29,797 nucleotides of DNA from JBLIOB01 sp047639575 (GTDB taxonomy: Bacteria > Bacteroidota > Bacteroidia > Flavobacteriales_D > Parvicellaceae). Every line of letters starts with the position of its first letter. Position 1 is the first letter of the stretch. Below the pieces are notes generated by a model that was not told where the DNA came from, searched no databases, and was given only the letters and a program-made list of their open reading frames with translations. A program made the position numbers and the translations under genes. The stretch covers positions 1-29,797 of the forward strand of contig JBLIOB010000016.1 in the NCBI GenBank assembly GCA_047639575.1, written 5' to 3'. Shown here piece by piece: positions 1 to 7,635 of this stretch.

Positions 1-2219
1 GTGAAGAAATTAAAGCCATGTTTATTGGGGATCATGGAAATTTATGGCTCGCTACAGGAAACGGGATAAGCGTTATTAACAGAAGTATTCCGCTTTCTTT
101 TTATTCTAACTCTGTTGGCTTGGAAGGTAATGTCCAATGTATCAAAGAATACAGAGGGTCACTGCTTGTAGGAACCTCTGTGGGTTTATATCAACAAATT
201 GGTGGAAGACATCGATTTGAGCAGCTTGAATTAGATGAGCAAGTTTGGGATTTAGATGTTGTAAATGAAGACTTAATAATCGCTACCAATAACGGCTTAT
301 TTTTGTTTGACGGTGAATTATTAGAGTTAGTTCAAAATGTGAATTCTGAAGAGGTATATTACGATTCAGGAAATCAGACGTTAATCGTAAGTGGAGCAAA
401 TGGCATCGTAATTCTAGATGTTATTAATCAATATACCGTTATGCAAGTTTTTGGAATTCCATTAGGCAAGTCGATGGGTATAGTTAAAGACCCGAAGTCA
501 GAATCTATTTGGCTAGGAACAACTCAATCCGGTATTTTCAAACTGGATTTTGACGGTTTTGAATATACGTTTGAAAACTTCGGAGAAGAAAATGGATTAG
601 CGGCTGGAGAATGGATAAAGCCAGTACTCTATAATAAGGAGCTGAAGTTTGGAACAGCTTCCGAGTTATTAGTATACAATCCAGAGGAAAGTTCTGAAGA
701 AGGTAAATTATTAAAAGGGTTCTTTTCGGAATACTCAGATCACCCTTTTCAAACTGGAGTCACTTTTCAAAATTTTGATCTCCACGATAGTACGATCTGG
801 TATTGCGTTAACAATCAGATAGGAATGTTAAAGGGAGATCAAATATCTGAATATCCTTTTCAGTCTTTGGACATCGGAAGAATCAATTTTATCATAGCCG
901 ATTCGGTACTTTGGATCGGAGGCGCTGAAGGATTGATTCAATATCGATTCGATGCAGCTGGAAGAATAGACTCACCTCATCTGTTGATCAGATCAATCTC
1001 CTTTAATGATAGCGCTTACTATAGCGGTGTAGGGTTAATTTCTATAGCGGATGTTCCATTTAGCCAAAACAACCTGAAAGTCGTTTTAGCCATAGTTTCC
1101 AATTCAATAAGTGATCAGATGAAATACCGATATTCTTTTGACGAAAAAGGATGGTCGGAATGGAGTGAGGACCCAATTATCAGGTTACATAACCTTTCTT
1201 TTGGACCCCATACTATCAAAATTGTGGGACAAGATCAGTTTGGAATTCAAACAGGCGAGCATACTTTTGAGTTTCAGGTCATATCGCCTTGGTATGTTAC
1301 CTGGTGGGCAATAATAATTTACATAATTGCCTTGTTCTTACTAGTTATTTTTGCCGTTTACATTGGAAGAAGAAGACTTAGAAAACAAAACATCTGGCTT
1401 GAAGGAGTTGTAAAAGAGCGAACAGCGGAATTAGAAAAGAGTTATCACCAAATAATGGAGCAAAAAGAGGAGATAACCGACAGTATTAACTACGCTAAAA
1501 GAATTCAGGAGGCTATACTACCAAGACCAGAGGACATCAAAAAATCTTTAAAGGAATATTTCGTACTGTTCAAACCAAAAGATATAGTAAGTGGCGATTT
1601 CTACTGGTTTGCTGACACAGGACAAGAACAAATCTTTGTTTGCGCTGATTGCACCGGGCATGGAGTTCCTGGTGGATTCATGAGCATGATAGGTTCCGAT
1701 AAACTGAATCGAAAAATTATTGAAGAAGGCTATCATTCGCCATCCGATATATTACGGGAACTTAATCTTGGAATTAAAACTTCTTTGAAACAAAGTGGCG
1801 ATGATATTGAATCTACCAAAGATGGAATGGATGCGGCCATTGTAAGTATTAGTGGTATGACGCTAAAATATGCAGGAGCAAATAGACCATTGTGGATTAT
1901 TCGAAACGGAGAGTTTCTAGAAACAAAAGCAACTAAATCTGCTGTAGCAGGCTTTACTCCGGATGATCAGCATTATACCCAACATGACATTGATTTGATG
2001 CCTGGTGACGCCATTTACATGTCTACTGATGGATACCCTGATCAATTTGGAGGAGTAAAAGGCAAGAAGTTCAAAATGAAACAAATGAGAGATACATTAC
2101 TTTCTATTGTGGACATGTCGATGGAAGAGCAAAGAGTTCATTTGGACGCTCTGATCGAAGAATGGATGGGCGAATTGGAACAAATAGATGATATATGTAT
2201 TGTCGGAATCCGAGTTTAG
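1..2219 (+). CDS. Sensor propeller / Y_Y_Y / TM / SpoIIE-type PP2C serine phosphatase (5' partial)
   Basis: The reading frame is open to the left edge (in-frame codons from base 3), so the N-terminus is missing. Residue numbers count from the Met codon at base 18. Residues 1-310 show short beta-propeller-like repeats of the two-component-sensor (Reg_prop) type (GNLWLATGNGI, ESIWLGTTQSGI, SVLWIGGAEGL). Residues 350-422 resemble a Y_Y_Y domain. One membrane helix lies at about 428-450, followed by a basic stop-transfer run and a coiled-coil linker (DSINYAKRIQEAILP, 488-502). Residues 515-733 form a SpoIIE/PP2C phosphatase domain with metal-site motifs GDFYW, ADCTGHGVPGG, MDAAIV, STDGYPDQFGG and the terminal EQIDDICIVGIRV. 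In this family a periplasmic sensor controls a cytoplasmic Ser/Thr phosphatase acting on an anti-sigma-antagonist or SiaC-like partner. The ligand cannot be inferred. Two intact homologues and one pseudogene lie elsewhere in the window. Confidence 0.9.
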   Translation, partial: EEIKAMFIGDHGNLWLATGNGISVINRSIPLSFYSNSVGLEGNVQCIKEYRGSLLVGTSVGLYQQIGGRHRFEQLELDEQVWDLDVVNEDLIIATNNGLFLFDGELLELVQNVNSEEVYYDSGNQTLIVSGANGIVILDVINQYTVMQVFGIPLGKSMGIVKDPKSESIWLGTTQSGIFKLDFDGFEYTFENFGEENGLAAGEWIKPVLYNKELKFGTASELLVYNPEESSEEGKLLKGFFSEYSDHPFQTGVTFQNFDLHDSTIWYCVNNQIGMLKGDQISEYPFQSLDIGRINFIIADSVLWIGGAEGLIQYRFDAAGRIDSPHLLIRSISFNDSAYYSGVGLISIADVPFSQNNLKVVLAIVSNSISDQMKYRYSFDEKGWSEWSEDPIIRLHNLSFGPHTIKIVGQDQFGIQTGEHTFEFQVISPWYVTWWAIIIYIIALFLLVIFAVYIGRRRLRKQNIWLEGVVKERTAELEKSYHQIMEQKEEITDSINYAKRIQEAILPRPEDIKKSLKEYFVLFKPKDIVSGDFYWFADTGQEQIFVCADCTGHGVPGGFMSMIGSDKLNRKIIEEGYHSPSDILRELNLGIKTSLKQSGDDIESTKDGMDAAIVSISGMTLKYAGANRPLWIIRNGEFLETKATKSAVAGFTPDDQHYTQHDIDLMPGDAIYMSTDGYPDQFGGVKGKKFKMKQMRDTLLSIVDMSMEEQRVHLDALIEEWMGELEQIDDICIVGIRV

Positions 2220-2353
2220 AGAAACTTATTGGAGTCCTGAACCAAATTGAATTCTAACTCAACTCCCTGTAAATCAACGCATCATGTCAGTTGTTTAAAA
2301 TTCTCCTTACTGAACAGGCAACCCTATCGTGTAAAACATTGTCTTTTAAGTAG

Positions 2354-2383
2354 TTGACAATTACTTTTACGCCTGTAACTTTG
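2354..2383 (+). promoter_or_regulatory. Bacteroidota-type promoter (TTG-N19-TAACTTTG)
   Basis: TTG at 2354-2356 (in context GTTG) is followed by exactly 19 bases and then TAACTTTG at 2376-2383. This fits the Bacteroidota consensus TTTG-N19-TAnnTTTG at the -7 box completely and at three of four -33 positions. Transcription would start near 2390, about 40 bases before the ATG of the small ORF at 2431, the only ORF in position to use it. It is the best-looking promoter in the window. Confidence 0.7.
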
Positions 2384-2430
2384 AACGGAGTTAGTTGTTT
2401 AACAAATAGAAGCCACAAAATCACCTAAGA

Positions 2431-2544
2431 ATGAACCCTACTACTCAACCAAAGAAGGTTAAAGCAAATATTGCTTTACGAATCGTAATCATGTCCGCAT
2501 TTTTAGCTCTAACTTTAGGCGTAATGGGAATGACCATGTTGTAA
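2431..2544 (+). CDS. 37-residue single-helix membrane microprotein, function unknown
   Basis: An ATG at 2431 opens a 37-codon frame ending in TAA at 2542-2544. The product starts with a polar, lysine-containing segment (MNPTTQPKKVKANIALR) and continues with a hydrophobic stretch of about 20 residues to the C-terminus (IVIMSAFLALTLGVMGMTML). That is one transmembrane helix with a positively charged, probably cytoplasmic N-terminus. The gene stands alone between the SpoIIE phosphatase and the convergent TetR gene, whose stop lies 7 bases beyond its own. Support comes from the near-consensus promoter at 2354-2383 with a leader of about 40 bases. No lipobox or signal-peptidase site is visible. 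I do not recognise the family. It could be a small regulatory membrane protein, or a chance ORF. Confidence 0.6.
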   Translation: MNPTTQPKKVKANIALRIVIMSAFLALTLGVMGMTML

Positions 2545-2551
2545 CAGCTTG

Positions 2552-3184
2552 TTAATCGGAAAAATTTTCAGTTATCCCGAATTTAGGTTCCACGATTCCA
2601 TTAAACTTCATGTTGAAGTGATGGTTAAAGGCTTGAATCACCTCAATGTTATTCTCTTCAATAATTTTATTCATTCCTAGCATTTCAAAAAATTGTTGAT
2701 CATTTAAGCTCATTAGAATTGGGTCGGAAGTAGACCTAAAAGCTCCAATATCAATACCTATTTCGTAATACTCTTTTAAGTTGTTGAATGTTTGTTTTTG
2801 AAACTTCAATACTTTTTTCCAAAGCTTCGGGTAATGGTCTCGAATTTCCCACATTAACTTTGTAGAAATATCGAAGAGTTGGACACAGAAAAAAAGAATA
2901 GCCTTTCTATACCTTTCCGTATAGGGAAGTGTAATATTCTCAAGCACCGATTCATATTCAGAAATCACACTTAGTTTATAATCTAAAGCAGCTTCCAAAA
3001 GTTCTTCTTTAGATGTGAAGTGATTATATATCGTGGTCTTACTCATATTTAGCTCCTTGGCCAAACGAGACATCGTAACGCCCTTCACCCCATTATTTTG
3101 AAAATATACCATTGCCTTAACAGCTAGTTTTTGCTGAATGATCTCGTTGTTATACCGAGCTCTGATTATGGTATTTCTTCCCAA
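2552..3184 (-). CDS. TetR/AcrR-family transcriptional regulator (TTG start)
   Basis: A 210-residue protein with an N-terminal TetR helix-turn-helix: GVTMSRLAKELNMSKTTIYNHFTSKEELLEAA sits at roughly residues 34-66 and shows the usual recognition-helix pattern SKTTIYNHF. The C-terminal ligand-binding part is all-helical and divergent. The start is TTG at 3184, directly abutting the TAA of the thioesterase gene (3185-3187) in the same frame. The first ATG downstream (residue 25) would cut into the first helix, and the resulting MGRN start matches the MGRK start of the second TetR at 8346. It is the last gene of the aldehyde dehydrogenase/GMC oxidoreductase operon. The likely role is as repressor of that operon, sensing an acyl-CoA, fatty acid or aldehyde, and acting at the palindrome at 6987-7006; this is inferred from context. 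Confidence 0.85.
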   Translation of the reverse strand: MGRNTIIRARYNNEIIQQKLAVKAMVYFQNNGVKGVTMSRLAKELNMSKTTIYNHFTSKEELLEAALDYKLSVISEYESVLENITLPYTERYRKAILFFCVQLFDISTKLMWEIRDHYPKLWKKVLKFQKQTFNNLKEYYEIGIDIGAFRSTSDPILMSLNDQQFFEMLGMNKIIEENNIEVIQAFNHHFNMKFNGIVEPKFGITENFSD

Positions 3185-3595
3185 TTAATTAAATACTTTT
3201 TGGCGTAATAAAACTTCCTTAAGTTCACCTTCTATTGGCATTACTTTCTTTGTTTTAACATCTAGAATCACAAAAGTAACGTCAGCTTCAACAGAGAGTT
3301 TATCAGTTCCTTTAATAAATATTTTCTGCTGAAAACTCATACTCGTATTTCCTATTTTACCAATGTTCGTATGGATTTCTAATGTATCGCCAAAAACTGC
3401 GGAATTTTTATAACTAATGTTGATGTTAACAACAATAAAAGCCCAGTTTTTTTCAATAAAAAATGAAGCTGGATAATCTTCATAATGCCTCCATCTTGCT
3501 TCTTCGAGAAATTCCAAATATCGAGCATTATTTACATGCTGATATCCATCTAGATGATATCCCCTAACTTTTATTTCAGTAGTACTTTTATCCAT
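3185..3595 (-). CDS. Hotdog-fold acyl-CoA thioesterase (YbgC/4HBT-like)
   Basis: 136 residues, the usual size for single-domain hotdog thioesterases. The signature lies near the N-terminus: VRGYHLDGYQHVNNARYLEF, with the probable catalytic Asp16 and the HVNNARYL helix start typical of the 4-hydroxybenzoyl-CoA thioesterase/YbgC group. The alternating pattern SYKNSAVFGDTLEIHTNI and MSFQQKIF..ADVTFVILD fits the remaining strands. Family members hydrolyse acyl-CoA thioesters in the cytoplasm, releasing free acid. The ATG at 3593-3595 overlaps the end of the GMC oxidoreductase gene by 8 bases, which suggests translational coupling. Within this operon it may trim fatty acyl-CoA or balance the CoA pool. 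The chain-length preference cannot be read from the sequence. Confidence 0.85.
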   Translation of the reverse strand: MDKSTTEIKVRGYHLDGYQHVNNARYLEFLEEARWRHYEDYPASFFIEKNWAFIVVNINISYKNSAVFGDTLEIHTNIGKIGNTSMSFQQKIFIKGTDKLSVEADVTFVILDVKTKKVMPIEGELKEVLLRQKVFN

Positions 3596-5561
3596 GAATA
3601 AATGATTTAATTGTGTGATGTGTCAATGCCATTATAGAAACCATCGGGTTGATTCCAGGGCAACTTGGAAGGGCACTCCCGTCCGCGATAATTAAGTTCG
3701 AATAACCTCTAAATGTACCATCTGGATTTACCGGATGTCTCTTGGAATCATTTCCCATTCTGCAGGTAGACATCTGATGAGCAGAATATAAAATATAATC
3801 GTTAGGTCTCCATCGCCAAGATGTCATGCCTTTATAAAATTTAGCTCGTTCGACTTGAGTCATTTCATTTGTAACACTTTTACGTGTTCTATGCGGAAAC
3901 AATACTTCTTTTGCTCCAGCTGCTAAATGAATTTCAGCTGCTTCTGCCATGCCCATAAGCGAATGGTTCAAATCATATGAATGCATTTTATATTGCACTG
4001 AAGCATGACCGGATTTATCTATTCCTACTTTTCCGCCATGCTTATCTCTAGTCAATACGATAAACGCACCGCAATTATTAGCCATGGTAAAATCCTGCTT
4101 ATGTTGCGTTCGAGACACCCATGGCAAAGTCATACCCATTAACCCTGGGTGAACTGGGGGTGTTTCAATCCAATACCCATAATTTCCATCATTCCTAAGT
4201 GAATCAGAAACTAAAGTTGTCATCATCGGCCCATGCCATGGTTTAATTTCTTTTTCATACTCGGCTGCGATAGCAACCGTTGGATGAAAAAATAAATTTT
4301 TACCTAACTCGGAATGCTTAATGCCGCTTCTCAATAGTAATGACGGTGTGTGAATAGCCCCACCTGCAACAATCACGGTGTTTGCCGAAATATTAAATTT
4401 CTTAGTCTTTCCACCAGAATTTTGAATCACTTCTGCACCAGACACTTTACCAACACCAGTATTAAGCTTCCTAACTTCAGCATTGCAATAAATTCGAGCA
4501 CCTAGATCAGAAGCATCTTTTATCGTTGTACGCATCGTACCTTGTTTGCAACCAGACTTGCATCCTAACCCACAAAATCCGCAATTTCTAAAACCGTTCT
4601 TTCCACAATCTTTGGCATTTCGCGCAATAATTGTTGGATTTAGCCCTCGACTTTCAGCACCTTTCCAAAGCAATTGATTTTGTTCATTGTGCTCAGAATT
4701 ATCCGAGTTAATTCCAAAAGTGTTAAATACTTCTGTTAAACTTTCTTTAAAAGTAGATTCATTCACGTGCTTAAGCCCATGTTCAGATTCCCATTCGTTT
4801 AAAATGTAGTCAGGCGTTTTGAATGAGCCACTCCAATTAACCGTGGTTCCTCCACCCAAGCAACTACCCGCAAATATTCCGATACTCGCATCTTTTGTCG
4901 TTAGCGCTCCACCTCGATCATAAAGCTTTGAGATCATATCCCCTTCTTGCAGGTTAAACTTCTCTTCATTATAGAAATCACCTTTTTCTACTAATACAAC
5001 GTCCTTACCAGCTTTAGTAAGCATCCCTGCGGCTAGACCGCCTCCAGAACCTGACCCTATTATTAATATGTCACAGGTAACATTACCTGTAGCTTCCAAT
5101 GTTTTTATTTGGGTGGGATTCTCACAATTAGCAACTAGATCAGCCGAATAACCAATCTTGCTATGCACAAATGGAATATGATCGGAATTAGAAGAATAAT
5201 AAATGAACGTGGATAATTTTCTAAATACGTTAAATGCTTTTCTTAAATCGCCTACGTTACTCTTCGACCATTTAAAAAATAGTTTTTCTCTTTGCTCCTG
5301 ATCAAGTGCTGAAAACGTTTTTAGCGGTCCGCCCCATGTTAAACCCAATTCCTTTTTAGAAAGTATTTTAACCAGACGTTTAAGATCCTTGACATCCTCT
5401 GGCGGTAATTTCTGGGCAGATTCTTCAATTCGCTCTTTTAGATCAACATCAGAAACTTTTGATTTCCAATATTCAATATCATCATCGATAGGTTCTACAG
5501 GGCCAACGAATGAATCGCACACCTCTCGAATAATTAAATGTTCTTCTTGGTTAAATATCAT
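3588..5561 (-). CDS. GMC-family long-chain alcohol oxidase/dehydrogenase
   Basis: 657 residues from the ATG at 5559-5561. A TTG 12 bases upstream (5573) would add four residues, but the ATG overlaps the aldehyde dehydrogenase stop as TAATG, a classic coupling arrangement. Residues 1-125 are a helical N-terminal domain like that of fatty alcohol oxidases/gluconate dehydrogenase subunit 3. The FAD Rossmann motif (CDILIIGSGSGGG) is at about 163-175. The GMC signature region (GSCLGGGTTVNWSGS) is near 232-246. Five cysteines at 319, 327, 330, 334 and 338 precede KQGTM, as in long-chain fatty alcohol oxidases of plants and yeast. The C-terminal GMC domain carries the probable catalytic His595 (YSAHQMSTCRMG) and Asn638 (PGINPMVS). 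The likely reaction is primary long-chain alcohol to aldehyde, feeding the upstream-encoded aldehyde dehydrogenase. Substrate and electron acceptor are inferred. Confidence 0.88.
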   Translation of the reverse strand: MIFNQEEHLIIREVCDSFVGPVEPIDDDIEYWKSKVSDVDLKERIEESAQKLPPEDVKDLKRLVKILSKKELGLTWGGPLKTFSALDQEQREKLFFKWSKSNVGDLRKAFNVFRKLSTFIYYSSNSDHIPFVHSKIGYSADLVANCENPTQIKTLEATGNVTCDILIIGSGSGGGLAAGMLTKAGKDVVLVEKGDFYNEEKFNLQEGDMISKLYDRGGALTTKDASIGIFAGSCLGGGTTVNWSGSFKTPDYILNEWESEHGLKHVNESTFKESLTEVFNTFGINSDNSEHNEQNQLLWKGAESRGLNPTIIARNAKDCGKNGFRNCGFCGLGCKSGCKQGTMRTTIKDASDLGARIYCNAEVRKLNTGVGKVSGAEVIQNSGGKTKKFNISANTVIVAGGAIHTPSLLLRSGIKHSELGKNLFFHPTVAIAAEYEKEIKPWHGPMMTTLVSDSLRNDGNYGYWIETPPVHPGLMGMTLPWVSRTQHKQDFTMANNCGAFIVLTRDKHGGKVGIDKSGHASVQYKMHSYDLNHSLMGMAEAAEIHLAAGAKEVLFPHRTRKSVTNEMTQVERAKFYKGMTSWRWRPNDYILYSAHQMSTCRMGNDSKRHPVNPDGTFRGYSNLIIADGSALPSCPGINPMVSIMALTHHTIKSFIHG

Positions 5562-6973
5562 TACATCTTCCAAGTAAGGACGTCAATTAGCTTTCGTTTT
5601 AAATTAGTATAGGGCGGGTAAATCATCTTTGCGGTAGTCACCCCCACCTTTTGTTTTAAGATTGATCTTTCATTTGAAAAAGCCATAAATCCATGCGCTC
5701 CATGGGCTTTACCTATTCCAGAATGATTCTGGCCTCCAAAAGGCAGGCTAGGATGAATAAATTGAATTGTAGTTTCGTTAATACCTGTGGTACCAGCGGA
5801 TGTATTTCTCAATACATTTTCAATGTTTTTACTTGATTTAGAAAACACGTAAATCGCCAATGGAATCTCATTATCATTGATGATTTCAAATACTTCGTCT
5901 ATGCTCTCATAGGTTATTATTGGCAATACAGGCCCAAATATTTCATCTTGAAAAATCGGTGAATCAACCGAAACATTGGTTAAAAAAGTTGGAGAGATAT
6001 AATTCTGATCATCATCAAATGCTCCGCCTAGGACAATTTGCCCACCAGCAGCCACAGTATCATCAACCATTTTCTTAACTCTCAGGTAATTCTTGTTATT
6101 AACGATACGAGCAAAATCTCCAGAAGACTTCATTTTATCAGGGTCGGTAGTATAATATTTATTGTATGCTTTTTCCAACTCTTCAATTAGTCGTTTTTCT
6201 TTGGATACATGAACCAAAACATAATTAGGAGATATACATGATTGACCAGCATTAAAACATTTCCCCCACATCAATTTAGCAGCTGCGTCTTTAGCGTTAG
6301 CTGTTTCATCAACTATAGCCGGATTTTTCCCACCTAGCTCTAAAGTAACCGAAGTCAGATGTTCAGCCGCTGCTCTCATTACAATCTTGCCTACTTGCGG
6401 ACTTCCCGTGAAAAATATATGATTCCATGGTTGCTCAAGCAAAGCTGCCCCTACCGAAGCATCTCCAGTGACCACGGCTACTTCATTTTTCTCGAACAAC
6501 TCGCCCAACATTTTAACAATTAATTGCTCGGTGTTAGGAGTTAACTCTGATGGTTTTACGACTACGCAATTACCTGCTGCTATAGCAGAAACTACTGGAC
6601 CTATGGTTAAGTTAAAAGGGAAATTCCATGGAGCGATAACCAATACTACTCCTTTGGGGTCAATTTGAATCTCCCCATTAGTGCCTAATAAAAACAATGG
6701 AGCATCAACCTTCTTAGGCTCGGTCCACTTTCTTAAATTAATAAGCGCATCGCTGATTTCTCCAACCACCGGCTTAATCTCACCGAATTTAATTTCCTCA
6801 ATTGGTTTCTTAAAATCCTTATGGATGGCTTGAACAATTTCCTCTTCATTCTTTTTAATCCAGTCTTTTATAGAACGAAGTTTTCTCCTTCTATCATTTA
6901 TAGAGTCAAGCTTAACCACTTTTATAAAGTGCTTCTTTTGCTTATCGAATAATTCGTTATAGTTGTGTGCCAT
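5561..6973 (-). CDS. Fatty/coniferyl-type NAD(P)+ aldehyde dehydrogenase
   Basis: 470 residues, the length of the class 3 (fatty/coniferyl) aldehyde dehydrogenase branch rather than the roughly 500 of classes 1/2. Visible motifs are VIAPWNFPFNL (oxyanion Asn117), FFTGSPQVGK (cofactor loop), LELGGKNP (general base Glu212) and FNAGQSCIS (nucleophile Cys246). The C-terminal run MIYPPYTNLKRKL is typical of the fatty-aldehyde subgroup. It converts aldehydes to acids in the cytoplasm or at the inner membrane. It is the first gene of a four-gene operon with a GMC alcohol oxidase, a thioesterase and a TetR regulator, implying sequential alcohol -> aldehyde -> acid oxidation. The ATG at 6971-6973 lies 13 bases from a perfect palindrome and 36 bases from a TAnnTTTG box. 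Confidence 0.93.
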   Translation of the reverse strand: MAHNYNELFDKQKKHFIKVVKLDSINDRRRKLRSIKDWIKKNEEEIVQAIHKDFKKPIEEIKFGEIKPVVGEISDALINLRKWTEPKKVDAPLFLLGTNGEIQIDPKGVVLVIAPWNFPFNLTIGPVVSAIAAGNCVVVKPSELTPNTEQLIVKMLGELFEKNEVAVVTGDASVGAALLEQPWNHIFFTGSPQVGKIVMRAAAEHLTSVTLELGGKNPAIVDETANAKDAAAKLMWGKCFNAGQSCISPNYVLVHVSKEKRLIEELEKAYNKYYTTDPDKMKSSGDFARIVNNKNYLRVKKMVDDTVAAGGQIVLGGAFDDDQNYISPTFLTNVSVDSPIFQDEIFGPVLPIITYESIDEVFEIINDNEIPLAIYVFSKSSKNIENVLRNTSAGTTGINETTIQFIHPSLPFGGQNHSGIGKAHGAHGFMAFSNERSILKQKVGVTTAKMIYPPYTNLKRKLIDVLTWKM

Positions 6974-6986
6974 CAGTGTCGATTAT

Positions 6987-7006
6987 GTGTTATGCGTGCA
7001 TAACAC
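6987..7006. promoter_or_regulatory. Perfect 20-bp palindrome, candidate TetR operator
   Basis: GTGTTATGC-GT-GCATAACAC has perfect 9-base arms around a 2-base centre. It lies between the predicted -7 box (7010-7017) and the ATG (6973) of the aldehyde dehydrogenase gene, covering the expected transcription start (about 7003). Length, symmetry and position are those of a TetR-family operator. The regulator encoded as the last gene of the same operon is the natural ligand. I saw no second copy in the window by eye. Confidence 0.6.
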
Positions 7007-7009
7007 TAT

Positions 7010-7040
7010 CAAATTTAACCAGTTTCTCTACGTCTTAAAG
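7010..7040 (-). promoter_or_regulatory. Promoter of the aldehyde dehydrogenase operon
   Basis: On the minus strand TAAATTTG occupies 7017-7010, a complete match to the Bacteroidota -7 box TAnnTTTG. The -33 region is weak (TTTA 18 bases upstream). Transcription starting about 7 bases downstream would begin inside the palindrome at 6987-7006, which suits repression by steric block. Confidence 0.5.
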
Positions 7041-7044
7041 AAAT

Positions 7045-7635
7045 TCAAGGATCTTTTCTAAGATCATACGTAATCCTAAGTTCAGTGCTATCTCCAAACG
7101 GATTATACCCTATGGTTGTAACTACCCCGTTAGCCGCATTCTCGATTGCATTAAATGTTCCTTGAGCAACCAAATCGTCCGCTCCAATAGCATCTACATC
7201 GTACAAATCCCAAACGTAAGTTGTATTTACCAGCTTGTACTCAAATGGAGAGCCCCATTTAGCAGTATCATTATACACTTGATCGGTTTGCTCAAATGAT
7301 TCGAAAAAATATCCTGCGGCTGTATCTTGTTTTATTCTTAGAATCAAATCTGCTTCTGTAGCAATTATTAAGTCCCAATCCGTGCCCGTTCCAGCAGCAT
7401 TATCATACCGCGGATGATAAGCAATTTCGTACCCTGTTATGAAACCATATAAACAAGAAGCGTCATCGTAATCAATATCCCCAATATTATTTTCTGGTGA
7501 ATCTGGATCGTTACATCCTCCAACTCTTAAAGGTGCTTCTTCTTTTCTACAAGAGTCAAATACAATTATCCCAGAGATGAAAATCCCTATTAGCAAAATA
7601 TATTTTGGTTTCATTTTCATCATTTTAAAATCCAT
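7045..7635 (-). CDS. Cell-envelope lipoprotein-like protein, function unknown
   Basis: 196 residues with a hydrophobic N-terminal segment (KYILLIGIFISGIIVF) ending in DSC, a loose lipobox, so lipid attachment at that Cys is plausible but not canonical. Just after it comes one degenerate copy of the Bacteroidota Cys/Asp-rich motif usually written GC.DP.A.NYN..A..DDGSC.Y (here GGCNDPDSPENN...DYDDASCLYG). The rest is acidic and beta-rich with no recognised domain. The ATG at 7635 overlaps the end of the upstream barrel-protein gene by 11 bases. A second ATG at 7623 would leave a 2-base gap instead, and both keep the signal sequence. It is probably co-transcribed with that gene and so may be its surface or periplasmic partner. 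Function not recognised. Confidence 0.7.
   Translation of the reverse strand: MDFKMMKMKPKYILLIGIFISGIIVFDSCRKEEAPLRVGGCNDPDSPENNIGDIDYDDASCLYGFITGYEIAYHPRYDNAAGTGTDWDLIIATEADLILRIKQDTAAGYFFESFEQTDQVYNDTAKWGSPFEYKLVNTTYVWDLYDVDAIGADDLVAQGTFNAIENAANGVVTTIGYNPFGDSTELRITYDLRKDP

Noticed and set aside
2220..2353. Search for a terminator after the first phosphatase gene
   Set aside because: Only 4-base inverted pairs such as TTGA/TCAA were seen, with no T-run, so nothing supportable.
5562..5573. Upstream TTG (5573) as start of the GMC oxidoreductase
   Set aside because: The ATG at 5561 overlaps the aldehyde dehydrogenase stop as TAATG, a standard coupled start, and the four extra residues add nothing recognisable.
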